Of a stretch of DNA of 64,000 nucleotides, positions 8,497 through 17,845 are shown piece after piece. A program made the translations under genes and the position numbers. The number at the start of each line of letters is the position of its first letter. Positions within the stretch are counted from its first letter, which is position 1. Under the pieces are notes generated by a model. That model was not told the DNA's origin. It saw only the letters and a program-made list of their open reading frames with translations, and made no database searches. The stretch comes from Nonlabens sp. Hel1_33_55. Lineage in GTDB: Bacteria; Bacteroidota; Bacteroidia; Flavobacteriales; Flavobacteriaceae. The stretch lies in the NCBI RefSeq assembly GCF_900101765.1, contig NZ_LT627735.1, positions 1,488,001-1,552,000 of the forward strand. The letters are read 5' to 3'.

Positions 8497-8781
8497 TTAG
8501 AAACTAAAGATGGATAGGTCAAAATCGATGAACCAGAGGAATAGAAGTATCAATACAGCTGCGATGATATAAATACGTGTTCTGGCTTTTCTTTCTGTGC
8601 CTTCCTTGTAATCGCGCATCGCGTTGTTGAACTTAGATTTAAGCCCACGATTATCGATGGTAGACCGGTAATCATCAAACTTATGCCTGATCTCAAACGG
8701 ATTGCCATCCTTGTCCTCGTTCTTATAGTAACGAGGCTCGTATGAATATTTCTTGTTTTTGCGACGTGATAGAACTCCCAT
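8497..8781 (-). CDS. Small basic protein with one C-terminal membrane helix
   Basis: 94 aa. The basic N-terminus MGVLSRRKNKKYSYEPRYYK is followed by a charged region (NPFEIRHKFDDYRSTI) and one C-terminal hydrophobic helix (YIIAAVLILLFLWFI). It lies just upstream of mutL in the same direction. I recall that relatives in this family of bacteria are sometimes named riboflavin synthase subunit beta; nothing in the sequence resembles lumazine or riboflavin synthase, so I regard that name as unsupported. Function unknown, probably a membrane-tethered conserved protein. Confidence 0.75.
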   Translation of the reverse strand: MGVLSRRKNKKYSYEPRYYKNEDKDGNPFEIRHKFDDYRSTIDNRGLKSKFNNAMRDYKEGTERKARTRIYIIAAVLILLFLWFIDFDLSIFSF

Positions 8782-8862
8782 AATATGTGCTCTTTACAAA
8801 TTTAATTACAATATGCTTGAGTTAGAACAAAGATGGTGCCTATCTATCAACAACCAGGTTTG

Positions 8863-10482
8863 CTAGGAAGTGTACATTTTGTTGCGCAGTTCCTTGATGC
8901 TCTTATCATCCATATATTCTTCAAAAGTCGTATAGCGATCAATCGCGCCGCCAGGTGTCAATTCCACTACTCTATTACCAACGGTTTGCGCAAACTGATG
9001 GTCATGTGTGGTTAGCAACACAGTTCCTTTGAAGTTTTTCAAGCTGTTATTGAATGCCTGAATGGATTCCAGATCTAAGTGGTTTGTCGGTTCATCTACC
9101 ATCAACACGTTTGCTCTTTTCATCATCATTCTGGAAAGCATACAACGCACTTTCTCACCACCTGAAAGTACTCGCGCACTTTTTAAGGCTTCTTCTCCAG
9201 AGAAGATCATCTTACCTAAGAATCCGCGTAAAAATACCTCTTCACGCTCTTCTTCTGTTTGTGCGTATTGACGTAGCCAGTCTACCAAGTTCATATCCAC
9301 ATTAAAGAATTCTGAGTTGTCAACCGGCAAATAACTTTGAGTTGTGGTCACACCCCATTGGAACGAACCAGAATCTGCATCTGTTTTGCCGTTGATGATG
9401 TCGTAATATAATGAACTAGCACGACTATCTTTTGAATAGATGATGACTTTATCGCCTTTGGCGAGATTAAGATCCACATCTTTGAAAAGAACTTCTCCAT
9501 CAATGGATCCAGCCAATTTCTTAATGTTCAAAATCTGGTCACCAGCCTCACGGTCGCGATCAAAAATAATCGCAGGATAACGTCTGGAAGATGGCTTGAT
9601 CTCTGAAATATCAAGTTTTTCGATCATCTTTTTACGTGACGTTGCTTGCTTGGATTTTGCAACGTTTGCGCTAAATCGAGCAATAAATTCTTGAAGTTCC
9701 TTTTTCTTTTCCTCGGCTTTTTGATTTGCTTTTTGGCGTTGTCTAGCAGCTAATTGAGAAGACTCATACCAGAACGTGTAATTACCGCTGTATTGATTCA
9801 CCTTACCAAAATCGATATCTGCAATGTGTGTACAAACGGCATCCAGGAAGTGACGGTCATGCGATACAACGATCACTGTATTTTCATAGTTGGCTAGGAA
9901 ATTCTCCAGCCAGTTAATAGTTTCATAATCCAGGTCATTGGTAGGCTCATCCATAATCAAAACATCTGGATTCCCAAAAAGCGCCTGCGCCAGTAGCACA
10001 CGCACCTTCAATTTGTTATCCATATCCTGCATGAGCGTATAGTGGTATTCCTCACCTATACCTAGATTAGAAAGAAGTGATGCCGCACTGCTATCTGCAT
10101 TCCAGCCATCCATTTCTTCAAACTTCACCTGTAGCTCGCCTATTTTTTCTGCGTTCTCATCTGTATAATCTGCATACAACGCATCAATTTGCGTTTTCAA
10201 TTTATGAAGTGGCTTATTACCTTTAAGTACTGTTTCTAGGACCGTATCTTCATCGTGAGCATTGTGATCTTGCTCCAGCACACTCATTCTCTTACCGGCA
10301 TCTAGGTGTACATGGCCGCTAGTCGCTTCCATTTTGCCCGTCATTATTTTTAAAAATGTAGATTTACCGGCACCATTGGCCCCAATAATTCCATAACAAT
10401 TGCTCCCGCCAAATTTTGCGTTGACCTCGTCAAAAAGAACACGTTTTCCAAATTGGACCGATAGGTTTGAAACTGTTAGCAT
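8863..10482 (-). CDS. ABC-F family ATPase (YbiT-like)
   Basis: 539 aa with two nucleotide-binding domains and no membrane segments, so a soluble ABC-F protein that probably acts on ribosomes. The first domain has Walker A GANGAGKST and Walker B VLIMDEPTNDLD, with a degenerate signature (DNKLKVRVLLAQAL). The linker is lysine-rich (residues about 240-290). The second domain has a normal signature LSGGEKVRC and Walker B VLMVDEPTNHLD, but at the Walker A place reads IIYSKDSRASSLYY and lacks the GxxGxGKS/T loop. A TACTTTTG -7 element lies just upstream of the ATG on the same strand (10502-10509). It is transcribed alone. Confidence 0.9.
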   Translation of the reverse strand: MLTVSNLSVQFGKRVLFDEVNAKFGGSNCYGIIGANGAGKSTFLKIMTGKMEATSGHVHLDAGKRMSVLEQDHNAHDEDTVLETVLKGNKPLHKLKTQIDALYADYTDENAEKIGELQVKFEEMDGWNADSSAASLLSNLGIGEEYHYTLMQDMDNKLKVRVLLAQALFGNPDVLIMDEPTNDLDYETINWLENFLANYENTVIVVSHDRHFLDAVCTHIADIDFGKVNQYSGNYTFWYESSQLAARQRQKANQKAEEKKKELQEFIARFSANVAKSKQATSRKKMIEKLDISEIKPSSRRYPAIIFDRDREAGDQILNIKKLAGSIDGEVLFKDVDLNLAKGDKVIIYSKDSRASSLYYDIINGKTDADSGSFQWGVTTTQSYLPVDNSEFFNVDMNLVDWLRQYAQTEEEREEVFLRGFLGKMIFSGEEALKSARVLSGGEKVRCMLSRMMMKRANVLMVDEPTNHLDLESIQAFNNSLKNFKGTVLLTTHDHQFAQTVGNRVVELTPGGAIDRYTTFEEYMDDKSIKELRNKMYTS

Positions 10483-10501
10483 AGCTTGATTTTTAAGGCT
10501 G

Positions 10502-10509
10502 CAAAAGTA
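10502..10509 (-). promoter_or_regulatory. Candidate -7 promoter element of the ABC-F gene
   Basis: Reverse strand TACTTTTG matches the Bacteroidota TAnnTTTG consensus 20 bases upstream of the start codon. No TTG is seen at the ideal distance, so only the -7 part is supported. Confidence 0.4.
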
Positions 10510-10630
10510 CTGATTTCCTACACATTTTTGCTTAACAAAAGTGCTCTTATTTAACAGCCTATTAACTGATGTAGTCTAGGAGAACGGCTTTTTTTGTAAA
10601 AGGTAGAATGAAACATGAAGAATTTTCTAT

Positions 10631-12079
10631 ATGATTGAGATAATTACGCTTTCGCGAAAGCGAACTATTCTTTCTAGATTACTAGTTCTATCATTCATTT
10701 TGATACCATTTCTCCATTCTTGTGAAGAGGATGTCCCATTCACCACGTACATCGACGGAAAAGTCGTCAATCCCAAATCAGAGTTTGTCATCATCACAGA
10801 TTATCTAGACGTAAGAGACACGTTGCTTCTTGATGAGAACGGTAATTTTGAAATCACTTATGAAAATCTAGAAGCTGGACTATTTAGCATCGCCTACCCT
10901 GGAGAATATCAATCTTTTTACCTGACTCCTGGTGATAGTGTTGGCCTGCGAGCAAATACCAAGGCTTTTGATGAGACCCTTGCATTTACAGGATCTCATT
11001 CTAGAGAAAACAACTTTTTGATTCAGCTATATATTGATATTGAAAAGTCTAATATGAGACTTCTAAAGTTTAAAAATGAATCTCCTGAAGTTTTCTATAA
11101 AAATGTGCTGCGTGTCAAGGAAGAGCGTCTGGAAAATTTAGATAAAGCGATTGCTAAATATGAATTTGGTGAGCACTTTTCAAAGCTCGCGAAATTTATT
11201 ATCAGCCTGAATAGCTATTACGAATTAGAGCGTTATCCCATTCTAAATGATGGGAATCCCTATGAGGATGAAAATGTAATTTTTCCTGAAGAGTTTTTTG
11301 CTCATAGATCGAGACTAGATTTAAATCAGGCTAAGCTGCTCAACAACTATGCGTTTAGACCATTTATGAATGCGCTGGTTTCCAATATTGCGTTTAAAAA
11401 ACTTTCAGTCAAGAATATTGACGAGGTAGACCTCAACAGTTATTACTATAATAAAGAGCGACTGGATATTATTGACAGTACGCTTACCAATGAAACGTTG
11501 AAAAATTATTTTGCTGCGAGCGAGATTCGCAATTTTATTAGACGCCGCAAAAATGCCACTGATATCAATGCACTTGTCACTGATTTCTTGAGTATGTCGA
11601 CAGATGAAAAAATTAACGAAGAGATTGCTCAACTAGCATCTACTTATATCTCTCTTGATCCTGGAAATCCATTACCTAATTTTGAGTTACGAGACATCAA
11701 TAATGAAACCGTGATGTTAGAGGATAAAGTCAAGCGTTTATCTGTTTTGTACTATTGGTCAATCCAAGACAAAAACTATGCATTAGGAGTCCACGATCAA
11801 GTAAAAGATCTACAACTCAAATATCCAGAAATTGAGTTCATAGGTATCAATATAGATGACATGGACTATGATGCATGGCAAGATGTAATCGCACAGTACG
11901 ATTTTAGGGATTCAAGAGAGTTCCAAATCTACGGAAGGTCATCCATTGAGAGAGAACTCGCCTTACGCAACAGCAATCGTAGTATGGTTGTTGACCGTAA
12001 TCTGATTATTATTGATCCCAACATAAATCTATTCTACTATAGAATTGAAACTACACTACTAGGCTACCTCAACAGGTAA
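10631..12079 (+). CDS. Lipoprotein with thioredoxin-like (TlpA/AhpC-type) C-terminal domain, no CxxC
   Basis: 482 aa. The signal peptide ends in the lipobox LHSC (Cys about residue 30). An N-terminal beta-rich DUF4369-like domain follows (YIDGKVVNPKSEFVII), then a long helical region and a C-terminal thioredoxin fold starting PLPNFELRDINNETVML. Where redox-active members have WCxxC, this reads LYYWSIQDKNY, with no cysteines, so it should not be a disulfide oxidoreductase. The n-region of the signal peptide contains a full CGCTTTCGCGAAAGCG palindrome (LSRKRT). It stands alone and ends before a strong bidirectional terminator. Confidence 0.75.
   Translation: MIEIITLSRKRTILSRLLVLSFILIPFLHSCEEDVPFTTYIDGKVVNPKSEFVIITDYLDVRDTLLLDENGNFEITYENLEAGLFSIAYPGEYQSFYLTPGDSVGLRANTKAFDETLAFTGSHSRENNFLIQLYIDIEKSNMRLLKFKNESPEVFYKNVLRVKEERLENLDKAIAKYEFGEHFSKLAKFIISLNSYYELERYPILNDGNPYEDENVIFPEEFFAHRSRLDLNQAKLLNNYAFRPFMNALVSNIAFKKLSVKNIDEVDLNSYYYNKERLDIIDSTLTNETLKNYFAASEIRNFIRRRKNATDINALVTDFLSMSTDEKINEEIAQLASTYISLDPGNPLPNFELRDINNETVMLEDKVKRLSVLYYWSIQDKNYALGVHDQVKDLQLKYPEIEFIGINIDDMDYDAWQDVIAQYDFRDSREFQIYGRSSIERELALRNSNRSMVVDRNLIIIDPNINLFYYRIETTLLGYLNR
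10647..10662. repeat. Palindrome CGCTTTCGCGAAAGCG, exact copy
   Basis: Lies in the signal-peptide n-region of the thioredoxin-fold lipoprotein and is read as LSRKR, giving the positive charges before the hydrophobic core. Confidence 0.9.
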
Positions 12080-12140
12080 AATCGAAAGGGCTCAAGATAT
12101 AGGTCTTAAATGCCAACCAATTCAAGAAGCATTAAACGCA

Positions 12141-12176
12141 AAAAACCCGACATCCTATTTAGGATCTCGGGTTTTT
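12141..12176. terminator. Bidirectional terminator
   Basis: AAAAACCCGA-c-ATCCT, loop attt, then AGGAT-c-TCGGGTTTTT. The near-perfect stem with A and T tracts on both sides ends both the lipoprotein gene and the convergent aldolase gene. Confidence 0.9.
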
Positions 12177-12197
12177 AGATTTGATAAAAACTTCCTT

Positions 12198-12854
12198 TTA
12201 AGAGTTTCCTTTTTTATAATCGGCTAGGAATTTTGCTAGACCTATGTCAGTTAAAGGGTGTTTAAGCAATCCTTCAATGGAAGATAGTGGTCCAGTCATC
12301 ACATCTGCACCTAGTTTTGCGCATTCTAGAATGTGCATGGTGTGTCTTACAGATGCCGCGAGGATTTGAGTTTCAAAACCGTAATTATCATAGATTAACC
12401 TGATCTCTGCAATGAGATTTAATCCATCAGTACTGATATCATCCAATCGTCCAATAAACGGAGAAACGTATGTTGCTCCAGCCTTAGCCGCTAGCAATGC
12501 CTGACCAGCACTAAAAACCAAAGTACAATTAGTCTTGATTCCTTTATCAGAAAAATATTTGATGGCTTTGATACCATCTTTGATCATGGGTACTTTCACA
12601 ACAATCTGGCTGTTGAGAGCAGCGAGTTTTTCGCCTTCTTCCACCATACCGTCAAAGTCGGTTGAAATAACCTCTGCACTGACATCGCCATCAACGATCT
12701 CGCAGATTTTCTTGTAGTGATTGATGATGTTATCTGCTCCTGTGATACCTTCCTTAGCCATAAGACTAGGATTTGTAGTCACGCCATCCAGCACTCCCAG
12801 GTCTTGTGCGTCTGCAATTTGATCTAGATTTGCGGTGTCGATAAAGAATTTCAT
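12198..12854 (-). CDS. fsa: Fructose-6-phosphate aldolase / small transaldolase
   Basis: 218 aa, the short transaldolase subfamily. The N-terminus MKFFIDTANLDQI and the TTNPSL motif bind substrate, and the Schiff-base lysine is in VVKVPM (Lys87). CTLVFSAGQALLA and YVSPFIGRLDD complete the barrel. The family either cleaves fructose 6-phosphate to dihydroxyacetone and glyceraldehyde 3-phosphate or acts as transaldolase in the pentose phosphate pathway; sequence reading cannot separate the two, so tal is an equally good name. Single gene, divergent from the next lipoprotein. Confidence 0.92.
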   Translation of the reverse strand: MKFFIDTANLDQIADAQDLGVLDGVTTNPSLMAKEGITGADNIINHYKKICEIVDGDVSAEVISTDFDGMVEEGEKLAALNSQIVVKVPMIKDGIKAIKYFSDKGIKTNCTLVFSAGQALLAAKAGATYVSPFIGRLDDISTDGLNLIAEIRLIYDNYGFETQILAASVRHTMHILECAKLGADVMTGPLSSIEGLLKHPLTDIGLAKFLADYKKGNS

Positions 12855-12967
12855 AAGATTACGGGCTTAAATTTCCAGTAAAAATACGAGTCTATTTGGG
12901 TTTGCGATCGGTTGATTGTACTATTTTTGATCAGAACTTATTAACGAACCGCTCCATACCATCTTTC

Positions 12968-13777
12968 ATGAAATACTTCCAGAGCCGCTATCTACTGTTG
13001 ATAATCTTCACCCTACTATTGATATCCTGCAACAGCAAAAAAAATCTAACACCTGAAGCATTAGAAGTAAACGCTATTGATGTACCACCTGGAACAATTA
13101 AAGTCAATGATACCTTATATGTAGATCGCGTGCCAGTGACTAATCTCATGTATAATGAGTTTCTTGACAACCTGGAGAATTACTGGAGCATGAAAAAGCA
13201 TGAGCGTATGCAGTTTTATCCGCGTTATGACCTTTCCCAGGATACCGTATTTCAGCCGTGGACTGGCAACACCAGATTGTATATGGAAGCTACCTATGAG
13301 GATCCGAAGGCGACCGTCAACAAGCAGCTAAAACTAGGCGAATACAGTAAAAACCCTCGATACTCCTATCATCCGGTAATTAATATCTCAAAATTTCAAG
13401 CAGAATTATTCTGCCTGTGGAGATCTGATCTGTCCAATGCCGTATACGCCATACGCAGCAAGTCTGAAAATAAGAGAGCCCGTTTTCCCTTTAAGGTAAA
13501 TTATCGTTTGCCAACGCAAGAAGAAATGTTGAGCGTTGAAAACGAATTGAAAGGTCGTGAGCGAGTACGGTATTATCAAGATGATATATACTCTGCAATG
13601 GCAAGCACGCTAACATTCAAGGAGCTTCAAGAAAATGGCAATATGATCATACTTGAGCTCAAAGAAATTGCTCAAAACGGCACCTATCTTCCGTTATTCA
13701 ATGTACCGCTGCAATTCTATGATGAAGCCCAATTGAAAACAGGTTTCCGTTGTGTTTGTGAAGTGGATAAGAAGTAG
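12968..13777 (+). CDS. Lipoprotein with formylglycine-generating-enzyme-like (SUMF1/GldJ-type) domain
   Basis: 269 aa from the ATG at 12968, chosen because MKYFQSRYLLLIIFTLLLISC is a clean lipoprotein signal; an earlier in-frame ATG at 12896 would add 24 residues that hide it. The mature part has FGE-sulfatase-like elements in order: VDRVPVTNLMYNEFL, YHPVINISKFQAELFC and VNYRLPTQEEM, and it ends GFRCVCE as many of these do. Gliding proteins GldJ/GldK share this fold, but this is shorter than those. Likely a non-enzymatic surface or periplasmic lipoprotein. The flanking region carries a palindrome copy. Confidence 0.65.
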   Translation: MKYFQSRYLLLIIFTLLLISCNSKKNLTPEALEVNAIDVPPGTIKVNDTLYVDRVPVTNLMYNEFLDNLENYWSMKKHERMQFYPRYDLSQDTVFQPWTGNTRLYMEATYEDPKATVNKQLKLGEYSKNPRYSYHPVINISKFQAELFCLWRSDLSNAVYAIRSKSENKRARFPFKVNYRLPTQEEMLSVENELKGRERVRYYQDDIYSAMASTLTFKELQENGNMIILELKEIAQNGTYLPLFNVPLQFYDEAQLKTGFRCVCEVDKK

Positions 13778-13812
13778 TATTTTCCTGACAATTCTAATGT
13801 TTATTTTGTTTT

Positions 13813-13828
13813 CGCTTTCGCGAAAGCG
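13813..13828. repeat. Palindrome CGCTTTCGCGAAAGCG, exact copy, intergenic
   Basis: Between the FGE-like lipoprotein and the DUF421 gene. The flank continues as AACTCATT, again matching the extended consensus. Confidence 0.9.
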
Positions 13829-13861
13829 AACTCATTTTTAACATCTAAACTATCAACTCAC

Positions 13862-14395
13862 ATGGACTTTAATTGGAAACTTTATACAGAAAAAATTGAG
13901 TTCATGCCTGAAGTCATTATAGGCACGATCTTCTTATACATTTTGCTCATCGTGTTTACGCGGCTTTTTGGCCTCAAGAGTTTTAGCAAGATGACCGGTT
14001 TTGATTTTCTAAATACGGTTGCCATAGGTAATCTACTTGCGATGAGCGCTGCGACCAGTTCACCTTCACTTTTTGTAGGCGCACTATTGATTGGAATGCT
14101 TTATTTGCTCAATTATCTTGTGACTTACGTCATGTTCAAAAGCAAAACCGCCAGATCCATGATCGATAATACGCCAACGCTTCTAATGAAAGATGGTAAA
14201 ATGATTGAGGAAAACCTTAAAAAAACCAAGGTTACCAAAAACGAATTAAGAGGAAAACTGCGGGAAGCTAATGTGATCAGATTGAGTGAAGTGCGTGCTG
14301 TCGTATTGGAAACTACTGGTGATGTAAGCGTTCTACACACTAGTGGCGATGAAAAAATGGAAGACTTTATCATGGAAGACGTTGAAGGTTATTAA
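13862..14395 (+). CDS. DUF421 (YetF-like) membrane protein
   Basis: 177 aa. Two or three N-terminal membrane helices carry TRLFGLKSFSKMTGFDFLNT and VAIGNLLAMSA, the typical DUF421 start, followed by a cytoplasmic domain with TPTLLMKDGKMIEENL and LREANVIRLSEVRAVVLE. DUF421 proteins such as YetF/YrbG-neighbour proteins have no settled activity. The gene is directly followed by the antiporter start with no spacing, so the two are one operon. Confidence 0.88.
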   Translation: MDFNWKLYTEKIEFMPEVIIGTIFLYILLIVFTRLFGLKSFSKMTGFDFLNTVAIGNLLAMSAATSSPSLFVGALLIGMLYLLNYLVTYVMFKSKTARSMIDNTPTLLMKDGKMIEENLKKTKVTKNELRGKLREANVIRLSEVRAVVLETTGDVSVLHTSGDEKMEDFIMEDVEGY

Positions 14396-15364
14396 ATGAG
14401 TGTTCTCTATATCATTTTGGGATTTGTATTGTTGGTGTTGGGTGGCGAGTTGCTGGTGCGATCGTCTGTAGGCCTTTCCCTAAAACTCAATCTATCCAGA
14501 ATGATCATAGGTCTTACCGTAGTATCCTTTGCGACGAGCGCTCCAGAATTAATCGTAAGTATTCAAAGTGCACTCAATGGGCTTTCTGGCCTTGCTGTAG
14601 GCAATGTCATAGGTTCCAACATTGCTAACATTGGAATTGTCTTAGGCGCCACTGCTCTGGTGGCACCACTCGTCATGGATAAGGACTTTTTTAAGTTCAA
14701 TTGGTTGTGGATGGTCGTTTTTAGCCTAATCTGTTTTGGTGTCTTATGGACTGAAAACAATATCACACGACTAGAAGGTATTCTACTTGTTGGTTTACTC
14801 ATCGTATTTTTAGTGCTACTCATTAGAAGAGCGCGCAGGCAACCTGCAGCTGTGGACATTGATCTAGATGTAGATCTAGACGAACCTGATAAACAGAACA
14901 AATGGTGGAAGATTATCCTATTTCTCGTATTAGGTGGTGCAGCCTTATGGCTAGGATCTGAATGGTTGGTGAAAGGAGCTGTTCAAATTGCAACAGCCTT
15001 TGAAATTCCGGAAAGTGTGATCGCCGTTTCAATGATTGCGATAGGAACATCTGTTCCAGAACTTGCTGCATCTCTTATTGCGGCGCTCAAAAAAGAAAAA
15101 GCCATCTCGTTAGGGAATCTTGTGGGAAGTAATATTTTCAACATAGGGTCAGTTTTAGGTATTACAGCATTGATACAGCCCATAGAACTTCAAGGCGAGA
15201 ATTTATCGTTACTCACTAACGACATTTTCTGGATGATAGGTTTTGCTGTTATTTTACTACCTCTGGCATTTATTCCTAAGCGTTATGTCATTTTTAGACT
15301 CAAAGGAATTGGATTATTAGCAATTTACGGGCTGTTTATTTATTATATCTTCAGTGCCCTGTAA
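14396..15364 (+). CDS. Calcium/sodium antiporter (CaCA family, YrbG-like)
   Basis: 322 aa, about ten membrane helices in two inverted halves. The alpha-1 repeat reads VVSFATSAPELIVSI with GNVIGSNIANIGIVLG, the alpha-2 repeat reads IAIGTSVPELAASLI with GNLVGSNIFNIGSVLG. The paired SAPEL/SVPEL and GSN motifs form the cation-binding centre of the family. The central loop is acidic (DIDLDVDLDEPDKQNK). It is the second gene of the pair with DUF421. Confidence 0.95.
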   Translation: MSVLYIILGFVLLVLGGELLVRSSVGLSLKLNLSRMIIGLTVVSFATSAPELIVSIQSALNGLSGLAVGNVIGSNIANIGIVLGATALVAPLVMDKDFFKFNWLWMVVFSLICFGVLWTENNITRLEGILLVGLLIVFLVLLIRRARRQPAAVDIDLDVDLDEPDKQNKWWKIILFLVLGGAALWLGSEWLVKGAVQIATAFEIPESVIAVSMIAIGTSVPELAASLIAALKKEKAISLGNLVGSNIFNIGSVLGITALIQPIELQGENLSLLTNDIFWMIGFAVILLPLAFIPKRYVIFRLKGIGLLAIYGLFIYYIFSAL

Positions 15365-15478
15365 TCTTTAGGGCATATCATCCTTATTTTTTATCTTGTT
15401 AACATTAAACCCTCTTTTTTTTAGGGGTACTTTTCTTATTTTAATATTTTTACAGCACTAATTCAATTAAAAAATAAT

Positions 15479-17665
15479 ATGTCCACACTTAGATTTCAAG
15501 CAATCAAAGAGACGTTGAACCGCAAACCGGTTTCCGTTACAGAACCAGAACGTCGCAGCAGTATTTTTGGAAAGCATGTCTTTAACAAATCAGCGATGCG
15601 TCAACATTTGACAAAACAAGCTTACAAGAGCGTCATGTCAGCGATGGAGACAGGTACTAAAATAGATCGTGAAATTGCAGACCATATCTCTACAGGTATG
15701 AAAGATTGGGCAATTAATAACGGTGCGACCCACTATACTCACTGGTTCCAGCCACTTACTGGATCTACAGCAGAAAAGCACGATGCCTTTTTTGAGTTGG
15801 AAATGAGCGGTGAAGTCATGGAAAAATTTGACGGTGGTCAACTCGTTCAACAAGAGCCAGATGCATCTTCATTCCCTAATGGCGGAATCAGAAATACATT
15901 TGAAGCTCGTGGATATACGGCTTGGGATCCAACGTCGCCAGCGTTCATCATGGGTACCACTTTATGTATTCCTACCGTATTTGTTTCCTATACTGGTGAG
16001 GCACTTGACTTTAAAACACCATTGTTGAGATCACTTCAAACAATTGATCAAGCAGCGACAGAAGTTTGTAAATACTTTGATAAAAATGTAACTAAGGTGG
16101 TAGCTACACTAGGTTGGGAGCAGGAATATTTCCTAATTGATAGTGCATTAGCTTCATCAAGACCAGATCTTGATTTGTCAGGTCGTACGTTGTTGGGTCA
16201 CGCTTCCGCGAAAGGGCAGCAATTGGATGATCATTACTTCGGCTCCATTCCAACGCGTGTTTTGAATTTTATGCGCGATATGGAAACCGAATGTATGTTA
16301 TTAGGTATACCAGTTAAAACAAGACACAATGAGGTAGCGCCGAATCAATTTGAGCTTGCTCCTATATTTGAAGAAGCTAACCTTGCGGTGGACCACAATA
16401 GTTTATTGATGGATGTGATGCGCAAGACAGCAGCAAGACACCACTTTAAAGTATTGTTCCATGAGAAGCCATTTGCTGGCATCAATGGTAGTGGTAAACA
16501 CAACAACTGGTCATTATCGACTAATACTGGAGTTAACCTATTAGGTCCAGGAAGCACACCAATGAAGAACCTACAATTTTTGACGTTCTTTATTAATACG
16601 ATTAAGGCTGTACATGATCATGAAGAGCTTGTTCGTGCATCAATTGCTAGCGCATCCAACGATCACCGTCTAGGTGCAAATGAGGCGCCACCAGCTATTA
16701 TTTCTGTATTTATTGGTTCACAGCTAACTAAGGTACTGGATCAGCTAGAAAAAGTTACCGACGGTAAATTAACACCAGAAGAAAAAACAGATCTTAAACT
16801 CAATGTTGTAGGTAAGATTCCAGAAGTAATTCTTGATAACACAGACCGTAACCGTACATCACCGTTTGCCTTTACCGGTAACAAATTTGAATTACGTGCT
16901 GTAGGTTCTACCGCCAACTGTGCTAACCCAATGACAGTTCTTAATGCTATCGTTGCAAAACAACTGATGGAATTTAAAGAAGAAGTTGATGCTTTGATTA
17001 AGGGTAAAAAACTTAAGAAAGATGAAGCCATCTTTAATGTATTAAGAGAATACATCAAAAAATCCAAGAAAATTAGATTTGAAGGTGATGGCTATGGTGA
17101 TGCATGGGCAAAAGAAGCTGAAAAACGTGGATTGAGCAATAACAAAACCACTCCAACAGCCCTTAAAGCAAAAATCTCTAAAAAGTCTATAGCGTTATTT
17201 GAAGACCTTAATATCATGAGTAAGGTAGAGTCTGAGGCTAGATACGAAATAGAGATTGAAGAGTATGCAATGCGCATTCAGATTGAAGGACGTTTGTTAG
17301 GTGATATCGCTCGCAACCACGTTATTCCAACAGCCATTAAGTATCAGAATACACTTATCGAAAACGTACGTGGTTTGAAAGAAATCTATGGTAAAGACTT
17401 CAAAAAAATCGCCCATGAACAAATGGAGATTATTGAAGAAATCTCTGACCATATTGCTAATATCAATAAAGGTATTACTGATATGACAGATGCTCGTAAA
17501 AAGGCAAACAATGCCAAAGATGCCGTTGAGACCGCTCACCTCTACTGCGATGAAGTGAAGCCATTCTTTGAAGACATTAGATATCATTGTGATAAGCTGG
17601 AGATTCTAGTGGACGATGAGTTGTGGCCACTGACTAAATACAGAGAGTTATTATTTACTCGATAA
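15479..17665 (+). CDS. glnN: Glutamine synthetase type III
   Basis: 728 aa, the normal size of GSIII, which is common in Bacteroidota. Catalytic-domain signatures are clear: LGWEQEYFLID, RHNEVAPNQFELAPIFEE, HEKPFAGINGSGKHNNWS (ammonia and glutamate site) and FELRAVGSTANCA. The N-terminal FNKSAMRQHLTKQAYKS and the long helical C-terminal region (about 560-728) are those of GSIII, not GSI. It makes glutamine from glutamate, ammonia and ATP, the main route of nitrogen assimilation. It is transcribed alone and ends in a hairpin terminator. A decayed palindrome (CGCTTCCGCGAAAGGG) is at 16201. Confidence 0.97.
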   Translation: MSTLRFQAIKETLNRKPVSVTEPERRSSIFGKHVFNKSAMRQHLTKQAYKSVMSAMETGTKIDREIADHISTGMKDWAINNGATHYTHWFQPLTGSTAEKHDAFFELEMSGEVMEKFDGGQLVQQEPDASSFPNGGIRNTFEARGYTAWDPTSPAFIMGTTLCIPTVFVSYTGEALDFKTPLLRSLQTIDQAATEVCKYFDKNVTKVVATLGWEQEYFLIDSALASSRPDLDLSGRTLLGHASAKGQQLDDHYFGSIPTRVLNFMRDMETECMLLGIPVKTRHNEVAPNQFELAPIFEEANLAVDHNSLLMDVMRKTAARHHFKVLFHEKPFAGINGSGKHNNWSLSTNTGVNLLGPGSTPMKNLQFLTFFINTIKAVHDHEELVRASIASASNDHRLGANEAPPAIISVFIGSQLTKVLDQLEKVTDGKLTPEEKTDLKLNVVGKIPEVILDNTDRNRTSPFAFTGNKFELRAVGSTANCANPMTVLNAIVAKQLMEFKEEVDALIKGKKLKKDEAIFNVLREYIKKSKKIRFEGDGYGDAWAKEAEKRGLSNNKTTPTALKAKISKKSIALFEDLNIMSKVESEARYEIEIEEYAMRIQIEGRLLGDIARNHVIPTAIKYQNTLIENVRGLKEIYGKDFKKIAHEQMEIIEEISDHIANINKGITDMTDARKKANNAKDAVETAHLYCDEVKPFFEDIRYHCDKLEILVDDELWPLTKYRELLFTR

Positions 17666-17680
17666 TGCAATTCAAGAAAT

Positions 17681-17707
17681 CCTCAACATTTTGTTGGGGA
17701 TTTTTTT
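17681..17707 (+). terminator. Terminator of glnN
   Basis: CCTCAAC-attttGTTGGGG stem followed by seven T residues, 15 bases after the stop codon. Confidence 0.85.
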
Positions 17708-17845
17708 AACCATAAAAAAGTTTCAAAATTTAAAGCCTCTAACATTCAATACTTTATGTTATATTATAAATCTAATTGATACATCCAATCTATTTGGAAT
17801 AGGTCTAAATAATAATTAATTTTACCAATTCAAAAACTCTATCTC

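Noticed and set aside
16201..16216. Palindrome-like CGCTTCCGCGAAAGGG in glnN
   Set aside because: Two bases differ and the surrounding residues fit the enzyme; not counted as a confident copy.
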